Positions 10,701 to 16,558 of a stretch of DNA of 19,927 nt are shown here, in pieces; position 1 is the stretch's first letter; every line of letters begins with the position of its first letter. Origin of the DNA: an uncultured Eubacteriales bacterium. Lineage in GTDB: Bacteria; Bacillota; Clostridia; Oscillospirales; CAG-272. The DNA lies in assembly GCA_934371135.1 (NCBI GenBank), contig CAKRNO010000025.1, forward strand, positions 1 through 19,927, given 5' to 3'. Both the position numbers and the translations under genes were made by a program. The notes under the pieces were generated by a model that saw nothing but the letters and a program-made list of their open reading frames with translations, had not been told where the DNA came from and made no database searches.

Positions 10701-11641
10701 GCCTCCGCAATGACCTCGCCGGTCAGGGGGCTGACCACCGCCTCCGCAAGATAGGTGTCGCGAATACGGGCGGCAAGCGCCAGCTTCTTGTTGAACTTGT
10801 ACCGACCGACCGGGTAAATGTCATACCGCTTCGGGTCGAAGAACAGGTTGTTGAGGGCGAGCTCCGCGCTCTCTACGAGCGGCGGCTCACCCGGACGGTA
10901 TTTCTTGTAGATCTCTTTCAGTGCCTCGTCACGCTCGGAGGAGTTGTTCTCCTGTGCGAGCACGCCGCACTCATCCTTGCCGAAGGTCGCCGTCAGGATG
11001 GGCTCGTCGCCGTACATGGCGAGGATGTCCTCGTTCGTCTCGATGCCGAGGGCACGGAGCAGAACGGTCGCCGGCAGTTTTCTCGTCTTATCGATCTTGA
11101 CGTACAGGACGTCGGTCGCGTCCGTCTCGTATTCGAGCCATGCCCCGCGGTAGGGGATGACCGTGGACGTGAAAGAGTGGTGCCCTGCCTTGTCCACCAC
11201 CGCCGCCGGGAAATAGATGCCCGGGGAACGCACGAGCTGGGAGACAATGACACGTTCCGCACCGTTGATGACGAACGAACCGGTAGCGGTCATCATCGGG
11301 AAGTTGCCGAGATAGACCTCGGACTCCTTGACCTCGCCGGTCTCCTTGTTGGTCAGACGGACGCGCACACGGAGCGGCACATCATACGTTGCGTCTCTCT
11401 CCTTGCACTCCTCGATCGTGTACTTGGCGTGGCTGTCGAGAGTATAGTCGATGAATTCAACGACCAGCTTCCCGCTGTAGTCCACAACGGGAGACACATC
11501 GTGGAGCACATCGCGGAGCCCCTCATCAAGAAACCACTTGAAAGACTCGGTCTGAACGGCAATCAGATCGGGCATTTCAGCGACTGTCTTAATGCGGGAG
11601 AAGCTCTTTCTCTCGGTCTTGCATGGCGGTAGTTTCAGCAT
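7721..11641 (-). CDS. rpoB: DNA-directed RNA polymerase subunit beta
   Basis: RpoB forms the second half of the polymerase active site and the rifampicin pocket. The product has 1306 residues from the ATG at 11641 ([20 protein letters not shown]), where family homology begins; GGAG lies 8 nt upstream. The frame stays open further upstream through the 5' leader and across the promoter, so longer starts are implausible. Landmarks are the protrusion and lobe, the rifampicin region (about 10055-10162), [15 protein letters not shown], the hybrid-binding part with [15 protein letters not shown], and the C-terminal [20 protein letters not shown] and [20 protein letters not shown]. Pro497 replaces the Gln at E. 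coli position 510; other main rifampicin-contact residues look wild type. The last 57 residues form a very acidic tail (27 D/E). rpoB is first in its operon, with rpoC after it. Confidence 0.97.
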   Translation of the reverse strand: [1306 protein letters not shown]

Positions 11642-11659
11642 ACATTCAACTCCAGTCTC

Positions 11660-11692
11660 AAAAATAACAAAATCGGGTGCCGCCGGGGCGGC
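11660..11692 (-). promoter_or_regulatory. Attenuator-like hairpin in the rpoB leader
   Basis: In the 5' untranslated leader of rpoB (about 160 nt) the transcribed strand reads GCCGCC-CC-GGCGGC, followed after five nt by a U-rich stretch (TTTTGTTATTTTT, 11672-11660). The stem effectively has 5 GC pairs with a 4-nt loop, and the U-tract is offset and interrupted, so termination would be partial at best. A conditional attenuator before the polymerase genes is possible; a chance structure in a GC-rich leader is an equally fair reading. Confidence 0.3.
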
Positions 11693-11810
11693 CATCTCAC
11701 GCGCGTGTGCGAAAAAGCGCATAATACCCCTAACGGGTGCGTGCGCGTGAAAAAGAAAACGGACGCGATGCCGGGAAAATGTGAGGAATCGCGTACCGAT
11801 GCAAGACTGG

Positions 11811-11839
11811 ATTTTATCATACGCGCGCACGTTTGTCAA
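11811..11839 (-). promoter_or_regulatory. Sigma-A promoter of rpoBC
   Basis: On the minus strand TTGACA (11839-11834), a 17-nt spacer and TAAAAT (11816-11811) match the consensus, with TGA before the -10 giving an extended -10. The predicted start of transcription is near 11804, which leaves a leader of about 160 nt. No rplL or other gene lies upstream on this strand, so this is the natural promoter for the polymerase genes. Confidence 0.85.
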
Positions 11840-11935
11840 GGCTTTTATATAAAATTGCACAATTTTTTCTTGAAATTTCTCCGAAACGCCCAAACGCGCC
11901 CTCTGCCGCGGAGCGTAACCGAAGCCGAGGCGTCC

Positions 11936-12001
11936 TGTTAACACAGCAAAATAATTTACAGAATGTTAACATATTTCATCAATGTTTACAGATTGTTTAC
12001 T
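11936..12001. repeat. Array of TGTTWACA motifs upstream of the rpoB promoter
   Basis: An AT-rich block inside otherwise GC-rich DNA carries TGTTAACA at 11936-11943 and 11964-11971, TGTTTACA at 11983-11990 and TGTTTACT at 11994-12001, plus a weaker TAATTTACA ending at 11960. It lies roughly 100-160 bp upstream of the rpoB -35 and about 415-475 bp upstream of the oxidoreductase -35. Palindromic units of this kind could bind a regulator (the TGTTAA half resembles half of a Rex site, but the usual 4-nt-spaced dyad is absent) or serve as an AT-rich UP-like element. The repeats are seen; the binder is unknown. Confidence 0.45.
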
Positions 12002-12412
12002 TTATGCGTTCCGGTATTCTGCGCCCGGTGCGCGCTCCCCTCCCCCTCACCGGCGGGTGACGGAACCGAGCCACACCGGAGGGGGGCGTGGGGGATGAAC
12101 CCTTGACAAACGCCCTGTGCGGGGCACACAAAGACGCGCCCGTAAAAGGCTCAACGGGCGGAGTGGGGGATGTACCCGCGGCGCCCTATGCCCGTATGCG
12201 AGCGCCATTCCCGGCGGCGTGACCTTGTGCGGAGCCGGCGCCCGCAGGTGCCGCGGCGCAATATATCCACTCGCGCGGGCGCGTATTTCCGCCGGTGCCC
12301 GTTCTCCGCCCCGACCGGTCTGCCCGGGTATGGCACTGCTCCTGCATACGCGTGCGCGTAGGCACGCGCCTATTATTTTAGGAAAATTTTCCGCATATCT
12401 CCGCATTTTTCC
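12002..12412. other. GC-rich gene-free stretch between rpoB and the oxidoreductase
   Basis: I find no convincing gene here. Open frames run through on both strands but lack ribosome-binding sites and any recognisable protein similarity. Two structural items stand out. A near-identical 15-nt direct repeat, GTGGGGGATGAACCC (12088-12102) and GTGGGGGATGTACCC (12163-12177), is offset by 75 bp. A 7-bp inverted repeat CGCCCGT/ACGGGCG with a 10-nt loop lies at 12137-12160, between the two copies. A TTGACA at 12103-12108 has no matching -10. It could be a decayed gene, an unrecognised structured RNA or plain spacer; I cannot tell. Confidence 0.4.
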
Positions 12413-12441
12413 TTTACTTTTCCACGCCCGCGTGCTACAAT
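12413..12441 (+). promoter_or_regulatory. Sigma-A promoter of the FAD oxidoreductase gene
   Basis: TTTACT (12413-12418), a 17-nt spacer and TACAAT (12436-12441) with TGC before the -10 (extended -10). The predicted transcript start near 12448 leaves a leader of about 28 nt before the ATG at 12476. Confidence 0.75.
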
Positions 12442-12475
12442 GCTGTTGAAGCAAGCAACCCGGAGGAAAACCACT

Positions 12476-13807
12476 ATGGAAAAGTATCAGGTCATTGTCA
12501 TCGGCGGCGGTCCCGCCGGTGTGGCGGCGGCGATCTCTGTCGCGCGCCTCGGGCAAAAAACACTGCTTATCGAGGCAGGTAACGCGCTCGGCGGTGCCAT
12601 CAACCACATGCTCGTCATGCCGTTCATGGAATACTTCACGCCGATCGGCCCCGAAAAGCCGGGTAAGCCCCGCGTGATGCTCGCGCGCGGTATTTTCGAC
12701 GAGATCGTCCATCGTCTTTCTGACCTGACGAGGGAGCTCGAGGGAGACGGCGCCCGTTTCAATACCGAGCCGCTCTACTTCTTCAACGACGAATACATGA
12801 AGATCCTGCTGGCGCGCATGGTGCGGGAGGCAGGGGTCGACGTCCTCTACCACGCGAAGTTCCTCGACTGCGACGCGGCAGACGGCAGGATCAGCGCGAT
12901 CCGTATCTCGGCAGGGACGGATATTCTGACCCTGACGGCAGATCAGTACATTGACTGCACGGGCAACGCCGACGTTGCCTTCACGGCGGGCTTCCCTACC
13001 CGCCTCGGGCGGGAGGGCGACCACCTCTGCCAGCCGATGACGCTCTGCTTCCGCATCGGCGACGTGGATCTCGAAACCTTCAATCAGAACCGCGGTCTGA
13101 TGCAGAAGCTGTACCGCGAGGCGAAAGCGCGCGGCGAGATCACCAACCCGAGAGAGGATGTGCTGGTGTTCGACACCACCTCCCCCTCCGTCCTGCACTT
13201 CAATACCACCCGGGTCGTCAGGCGCAATCCCGTCGATCCCTTCGACCTTTCCAAAGCCGAGGAGGAGGCGCGGGAGCAGGTGTACGAAATGTTCCGTTTC
13301 CTGCACAAGTACGTCCCCGGCTGCGAAAAGTCCGTCCTGCTCTCCACGGCGACCCACATCGGCATCCGCGAGTCGCGCATGATTGACGGCGAATACACCC
13401 TCACCGCGGACGACCTGCTCGCCTGCCGCAAGTTTGACGACGGCATCGCCGCCTGCAACTACGACATCGACATCCACAACCCGGAGGGCTCGGGTACGAC
13501 GCACTACTTCTTCAAGCCCTATACCTATTACACCATTCCCTATCGCTGCCTCGTGCCGAAGAACAGCACCAACCTCCTCGTCGCCGGCAGATGCATCTCC
13601 TCGACCCACGAGGCGCAGGCATCCTACCGCGTCATCCCCTATGCCGCCACACTCGGGGAGGCGGCGGGCGTCGCCGCCGCCGTCGCGAACAGAAACGGCA
13701 CCACCGTGAAAGACGCCTCCGTCGCCGAGATCCAGGCGGCACTCCGCGCGCAGGGTGCGTTCATCGAAAAAGAGCTGGACATCGAAATCCCGGAGGATAA
13801 CGCCTGA
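12476..13807 (+). CDS. FAD-dependent oxidoreductase (FAD_oxidored / PF12831-like)
   Basis: The 443-residue product is a soluble flavoprotein. It starts MEKYQVIVIGGGPAG with the dinucleotide-binding motif GGGPAG at 10-15 and the ribose-binding Glu33 at the end of beta-2 (TLLIEAG). A second FAD-contact segment, DCTGNADVAF, lies near the middle. The C-terminal block NLLVAGRCISSTHEAQASYR and the following GEAAGVAAAVA are characteristic of the FAD-dependent oxidoreductase family PF12831. No signal peptide or haem motif is visible. The substrate cannot be read from sequence, and members of this family are largely uncharacterised. The ATG at 12476 has GGAGG 9 nt upstream; an in-frame ATG at 12440 is rejected because it overlaps the promoter -10. 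The gene is monocistronic, between its own promoter and a strong terminator at 13838. Confidence 0.9.
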   Translation: MEKYQVIVIGGGPAGVAAAISVARLGQKTLLIEAGNALGGAINHMLVMPFMEYFTPIGPEKPGKPRVMLARGIFDEIVHRLSDLTRELEGDGARFNTEPLYFFNDEYMKILLARMVREAGVDVLYHAKFLDCDAADGRISAIRISAGTDILTLTADQYIDCTGNADVAFTAGFPTRLGREGDHLCQPMTLCFRIGDVDLETFNQNRGLMQKLYREAKARGEITNPREDVLVFDTTSPSVLHFNTTRVVRRNPVDPFDLSKAEEEAREQVYEMFRFLHKYVPGCEKSVLLSTATHIGIRESRMIDGEYTLTADDLLACRKFDDGIAACNYDIDIHNPEGSGTTHYFFKPYTYYTIPYRCLVPKNSTNLLVAGRCISSTHEAQASYRVIPYAATLGEAAGVAAAVANRNGTTVKDASVAEIQAALRAQGAFIEKELDIEIPEDNA

Positions 13808-13837
13808 CGGCAAAGCGGCGCTCCCGGGTCGACTCAC

Positions 13838-13879
13838 ACAAAACAGGCGTACGGGTATCTGACCGTACGCCTGTTTTGT
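13838..13879. terminator. Bidirectional intrinsic terminator between convergent genes
   Basis: A perfect 17-bp inverted repeat (ACAAAACAGGCGTACGG and its complement) encloses an 8-nt loop. The outer arms supply an A-tract and a U-tract (TGTTTTGTATTTTG on the plus strand, TGTTTTGTGTG on the minus), so it should end transcription from the oxidoreductase (+) and from the membrane-protein gene (-). Confidence 0.9.
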
Positions 13880-13927
13880 ATTTTGACCATACTCCTGTTT
13901 CTTGTTTTACACCGACGTTCTGACCGT

Positions 13928-14662
13928 TTACTTTGTTCCGGCGGTCTTTTCGTCGTCGGAGGCATCCTCCCGGCTCTCCTGCTCCTCCGCGACGGCGTCC
14001 TCCACCTCCCGCGCATTGCGGAACGGGAACAGGAACTTACCGCCGATGTGCAGGCGCTTCGCACGGACGCGCATCCGCACCTTCAGGGGCTCAAAGCCGA
14101 TGACAGACTGCGTCTTCTTCGCGAGAGCGCGCAGGAGCGTCACGACATGGAACGAATAGCAGAGGTCGACGAGGAAGATCCCGAAGAACATCCCCACGAT
14201 AAACGTATCGAAGGGATGGTCACCGAGCCACAGGACGGCGCGCACCAGGCGGCGATGCAGCGCAAAATAGTAGAGTGCGCCGATGGCGCCCCAGATGAGG
14301 GAAAACAGCGGACAGATGATGCCGCGGAAGTTGCCCCACCGGTCGGAATAGTCCCAGAGGCGCACCTTCATCCCCTCGGCGAAGATGAGCCCCGTCACCA
14401 GCTCTGCGAGCGTCATGGCGGCGGTAATGAGGAGGATGAGGAGCACCTTTCCCCACGGGGTCGTCGCAAACGTCGCGTCCCCGAGCGAGCAGATGGCAAA
14501 GAGGAGCAGCGTCCCCACGCCGTAAAGCGGCAAAAACGGCCCCGAGAGAAAGCCCGGGTTGATCCACTTGCCGTGGCGGGCGCGGCGGTAAAACAGCTCG
14601 AGCAGATACCCGAGCGCACCCCCGATAATAAAAATCATAGAGATGGCGGAAAAAGTCTCCAT
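13928..14662 (-). CDS. CmpB-type integral membrane protein (putative ABC-transporter type IV, PF06541-like)
   Basis: The 244-residue product has about five predicted membrane segments (roughly 5-24, 44-62, 72-94, 113-134, 152-175) and a charged cytoplasmic tail. Family-type motifs are GALGYLLELFYRR (15-27), NPGFLSGPFLPLYGVG (35-50), AELVTGLIFAEGMKVRLWDY (86-105) and GIICPLFSLIWG (114-125). This arrangement matches the family annotated as putative ABC-transporter type IV (CmpB), common in Clostridia and without a firm biochemical role; despite the name no ATPase gene is nearby. The last 30 residues are rich in E, D and K and look disordered. Start ATG at 14662 has GGAGG 7 nt upstream; an ATG 10 codons earlier lacks this. 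It is monocistronic, divergent from the phosphoribosyltransferase and convergent with the oxidoreductase. Confidence 0.85.
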   Translation of the reverse strand: METFSAISMIFIIGGALGYLLELFYRRARHGKWINPGFLSGPFLPLYGVGTLLLFAICSLGDATFATTPWGKVLLILLITAAMTLAELVTGLIFAEGMKVRLWDYSDRWGNFRGIICPLFSLIWGAIGALYYFALHRRLVRAVLWLGDHPFDTFIVGMFFGIFLVDLCYSFHVVTLLRALAKKTQSVIGFEPLKVRMRVRAKRLHIGGKFLFPFRNAREVEDAVAEEQESREDASDDEKTAGTK

Positions 14663-14703
14663 CGTCTGTCCTCCCCTGTCCGACCGTGCCACAGCACACC
14701 CCT

Positions 14704-14732
14704 ATTGTAACCCGACCGGCGCAAAAATGCAA
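14704..14732 (-). promoter_or_regulatory. Sigma-A promoter of the CmpB-type membrane protein gene
   Basis: On the minus strand TTGCAT (14732-14727), 17 nt and TACAAT (14709-14704). It gives a leader of about 35 nt. It is back to back with the plus-strand promoter at 14801, with about 70 bp between the two -35 boxes. Confidence 0.75.
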
Positions 14733-14800
14733 GACGGCGGCGAAAAACGGTCATATTTCGCCGGAAAACAGTGCCTGCACGCGAAAAAAGGCGAAAACCC

Positions 14801-14829
14801 TTGCAAGTCATCGCGGAGTGAGCTATAAT
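14801..14829 (+). promoter_or_regulatory. Sigma-A promoter of the phosphoribosyltransferase gene
   Basis: TTGCAA (14801-14806), 17 nt and a perfect TATAAT (14824-14829). The leader of about 55 nt contains a GAGCG/CGCTC inverted repeat with a 13-nt loop but no recognisable purine riboswitch. Confidence 0.85.
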
Positions 14830-14892
14830 AATATTGTTAAGAGCGGAGGTCTTCCATTCGCTCCATTCTCAAAATCAAAGAGGTCTTTCGCT

Positions 14893-15450
14893 ATGTATTA
14901 CGACATTAAGATCGGCGCCATGACGCGCCGCCTGCCCCTCTGCCCCATCTCGGACACCATGTCCATCGGCGCCTTCGTCATGTTCGGCGACACAGAGCTC
15001 ACGGAGTACTGTGCCGATGAGCTCCTGAAGCGCGCGCCGAAGGATTTCGACGTCATGATCACGGCAGAGTCCAAGGGCATCCCGCTCATCTGCTCCATGG
15101 CACGCAAGAGCGGCAAGGGGCGCTATATCCTCGCGCGCAAGAGCGTAAAGCTGTACATGAGCCATGTGGTCAAATGTGAAGTGCAGTCCATCACCACGAC
15201 GGGTAAGCAGACGCTGTATCTCGACGGTGCAGACGCCGAATATATGAAGGGCAAGCGCGTCCTCATCGTGGACGACGTCATCTCCACCGGCGCATCGCTG
15301 GAGGCGCTCGAGGCGCTGGTCACGCAGGCAGGCGGTGAGATCGTCGGTCGCATGGCAGTGCTCGCCGAGGGCGAGGCGATCAGCCGCACCGACATCACGG
15401 TGCTCGCGCCCCTGCCGCTCTTCAAAGCGGACGGGACGCCCCTGACCTGA
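14893..15450 (+). CDS. Phosphoribosyltransferase, adenine phosphoribosyltransferase-like
   Basis: The 185-residue cytoplasmic protein belongs to the type I phosphoribosyltransferase fold. The PRPP-binding motif VLIVDDVISTGAS lies at 123-135 and the upstream PPi-loop-like segment ESKGIPL at 59-65, in the order seen in adenine (Apt) and xanthine (Xpt) phosphoribosyltransferases, which convert a purine base plus PRPP to the nucleotide. The N-terminus MYYDIKIGAMTRRLPLCPI differs from classical Apt, which is why I do not assign the symbol; the exact base is uncertain. The start ATG at 14893 has only a modest AGAGG site. Upstream in-frame ATGs overlap the promoter region and are rejected. It is monocistronic, with its own promoter and a terminator 35 bp downstream. 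Confidence 0.85.
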   Translation: MYYDIKIGAMTRRLPLCPISDTMSIGAFVMFGDTELTEYCADELLKRAPKDFDVMITAESKGIPLICSMARKSGKGRYILARKSVKLYMSHVVKCEVQSITTTGKQTLYLDGADAEYMKGKRVLIVDDVISTGASLEALEALVTQAGGEIVGRMAVLAEGEAISRTDITVLAPLPLFKADGTPLT

Positions 15451-15484
15451 CTGCCGGGCGCGTTTCCAAAAACATGACAAAATA

Positions 15485-15523
15485 CGGAGAGGAGCCGTTT
15501 TTCCCGGCTCCTCTCCGCTTTTT
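15485..15523. terminator. Bidirectional intrinsic terminator
   Basis: A perfect 13-bp inverted repeat (CGGAGAGGAGCCG and complement) with a 7-nt loop is followed on the plus strand by TTTTT (15519-15523), which ends the phosphoribosyltransferase transcript. On the minus strand it is followed by TATTTTGTC, so it also terminates the SleB-type gene, whose stop codon abuts the structure. Confidence 0.9.
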
Positions 15524-16359
15524 CAGTAGAAGAACGTATGTGCGCCGATCGTAAAGGCGCGCGTGCGGTTCTTCACGATCCAGGACGAGGTGGAGGTCGC
15601 TATGTTACAGAAATACAGCGTCCCGTTGTCGATCGCATACCCCTCGAGGCACATCTTCGCCGCTGTGACGGAGCTCCAGGCGGGCGTGTTGTAGATGGTG
15701 CCGTTCAGCACAGGGGCGAACTGCCCCCGCTGGAAAATGACCCCGTAAATAGTGTTCGGGAACGACGAGGAGCGCACCCGGTTCAGCACCGTGTTACCGA
15801 CCGCGATCTGCCCGCGGATGGGCTCGCCCCGGCTCTCCGCCGAGATGATGCGGGAGAGCCAGTAGAGCTCGTCCGCATTGTAATACTGCGAGGCCGGGGT
15901 GAGCGCCCGATAGCTGCCGCTGACGGTACGCTGCGATGCCGTATCGGCGCCGCCGACCGTGAGCCCGAGCGCCTTTGCCAGCGGGTTCAGCGGCACCCAC
16001 AGCTGCCCGTCGATGAGCCGGTTGGCTGCGACGCCGTAAAGGCAGCGCCCGTTGGCAAAGAGGTAGGTCGCCCCCCTGCCTGCCTCAATGACAAGACCTG
16101 CGGCTGTCAGTGTGGCATACTCGCTTTTCACGTCATAACGGTATGTAGCCTTTGTGAACAGCTCCGTGAAGCCGCGGAGCGGGACCAACGTCTTGCCCTC
16201 AATCCGCCTGCCCGTGACGGAGAGGGTATTGCTCCCCCGGCGGAGCGTGACGGCGGGATAGCTGTCCGCCCCCGCCGCGCCGGAGGCGAACACGAGCGCC
16301 GAGAGTACGAGCGCCCCCACAAGCAGTAAGACCGTTCCTTTTTTGATTTTCCGATACAT
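15523..16359 (-). CDS. Secreted cell-wall hydrolase, SleB family, with copper-amine-oxidase-like N-terminal domain
   Basis: The 278-residue product begins with a signal peptide (basic MYRKIKKGT, hydrophobic core 9-25, probable cleavage near AGA-DS at 31-32). Residues about 40-135 resemble the copper amine oxidase N-terminal-like domain (PF07833): GKTLVPLRGFTELF, then LIDGQLWVPLNPLAKALGL. Residues about 165-278 are a SleB/CwlJ-type hydrolase domain (PF07486): WLSRIISAESRGEP with the likely catalytic Glu175, GQIAVGNTVLNRVRSSSFPN and VIFQRGQFAPV. SleB enzymes are lytic transglycosylases acting on peptidoglycan, in spore-formers on cortex; here the PF07833-like module replaces the usual PG-binding domain, so attachment may differ. 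ATG at 16359 has AGGAGG upstream. Whether it acts in germination or general wall turnover is unknown. Confidence 0.88.
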   Translation of the reverse strand: MYRKIKKGTVLLLVGALVLSALVFASGAAGADSYPAVTLRRGSNTLSVTGRRIEGKTLVPLRGFTELFTKATYRYDVKSEYATLTAAGLVIEAGRGATYLFANGRCLYGVAANRLIDGQLWVPLNPLAKALGLTVGGADTASQRTVSGSYRALTPASQYYNADELYWLSRIISAESRGEPIRGQIAVGNTVLNRVRSSSFPNTIYGVIFQRGQFAPVLNGTIYNTPAWSSVTAAKMCLEGYAIDNGTLYFCNIATSTSSWIVKNRTRAFTIGAHTFFY

Positions 16360-16403
16360 TGTATCCTCCTTTTCCCGTTTTTCCCCGAAAAAGGGGTGTC
16401 TTT

Positions 16404-16432
16404 ATTGTACCTGCTCCCTCCCCGGGGGGCAA
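16404..16432 (-). promoter_or_regulatory. Promoter of the SleB-type hydrolase gene
   Basis: On the minus strand TTGCCC (16432-16427), 17 nt and TACAAT (16409-16404). The -10 is good and the -35 is partial. It looks like sigma-A, and I see no obvious sigma-G or sigma-F type sequence. The leader includes a CCCC(G)/CGGGG hairpin (16383-16396) just upstream of the ribosome-binding site. Confidence 0.65.
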
Positions 16433-16447
16433 GTGGGAGTCGGAGGT

Positions 16448-16485
16448 AAAAAAGGAAGGCGCTTCCGCCGGAGGAAACGCCTTCC
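16448..16485 (-). terminator. Intrinsic terminator of the lipoprotein/MBL operon
   Basis: On the minus strand GGAAGGCG pairs with CGCCTTCC (8 bp); after one mismatch a further 4 bp form inside, and the stem is followed directly by TTTTTT (16453-16448). It lies about 75 bp after the end of the MBL-fold gene. Two smaller hairpins (16505-16517 and 16543-16555) lie between the stop and this terminator. Confidence 0.85.
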
Positions 16486-16558
16486 CTGTTTATTGACGTT
16501 TTGTGACCGGATCGGTCGCTTTTTCTACCGGACTTTGGGAGAGATGGAAACCATCCCC

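Noticed and set aside
7706..11632. A frame open for about 1300 codons on the plus strand opposite rpoB, with similar long frames opposite fusA and rpoC
   Set aside because: The translations are low-complexity, rich in Arg, Asp, His and Leu, and resemble no protein. They are explained by sense-strand codon bias: rpoB and rpoC avoid TTA, CTA and TCA codons, which would give stops in the complementary frame.
11642..11944. Longer RpoB starting at upstream in-frame codons (11944, 11722 or 11695)
   Set aside because: The 11944 start lies upstream of the promoter and would not be transcribed. The others lack a good ribosome-binding site, and RpoB family similarity begins at the ATG at 11641.
12103..12108. 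TTGACA on the plus strand in the rpoB-oxidoreductase spacer as a promoter for a small RNA
   Set aside because: The sequence 17-18 nt downstream (ACACAA) is not a -10 box.
12047..13837. A 596-codon open frame on the minus strand opposite the FAD oxidoreductase
   Set aside because: It is antisense to a gene with clear family motifs, has no ribosome-binding site, and runs through the oxidoreductase promoter and into the GC-rich spacer.
16505..16517. GACCG/CGGTC hairpin followed by TTTTT on the plus strand as a terminator
   Set aside because: The loop is only 3 nt and the stem 5 bp, and no plus-strand gene ends here. The true minus-strand terminator is at 16448-16485.
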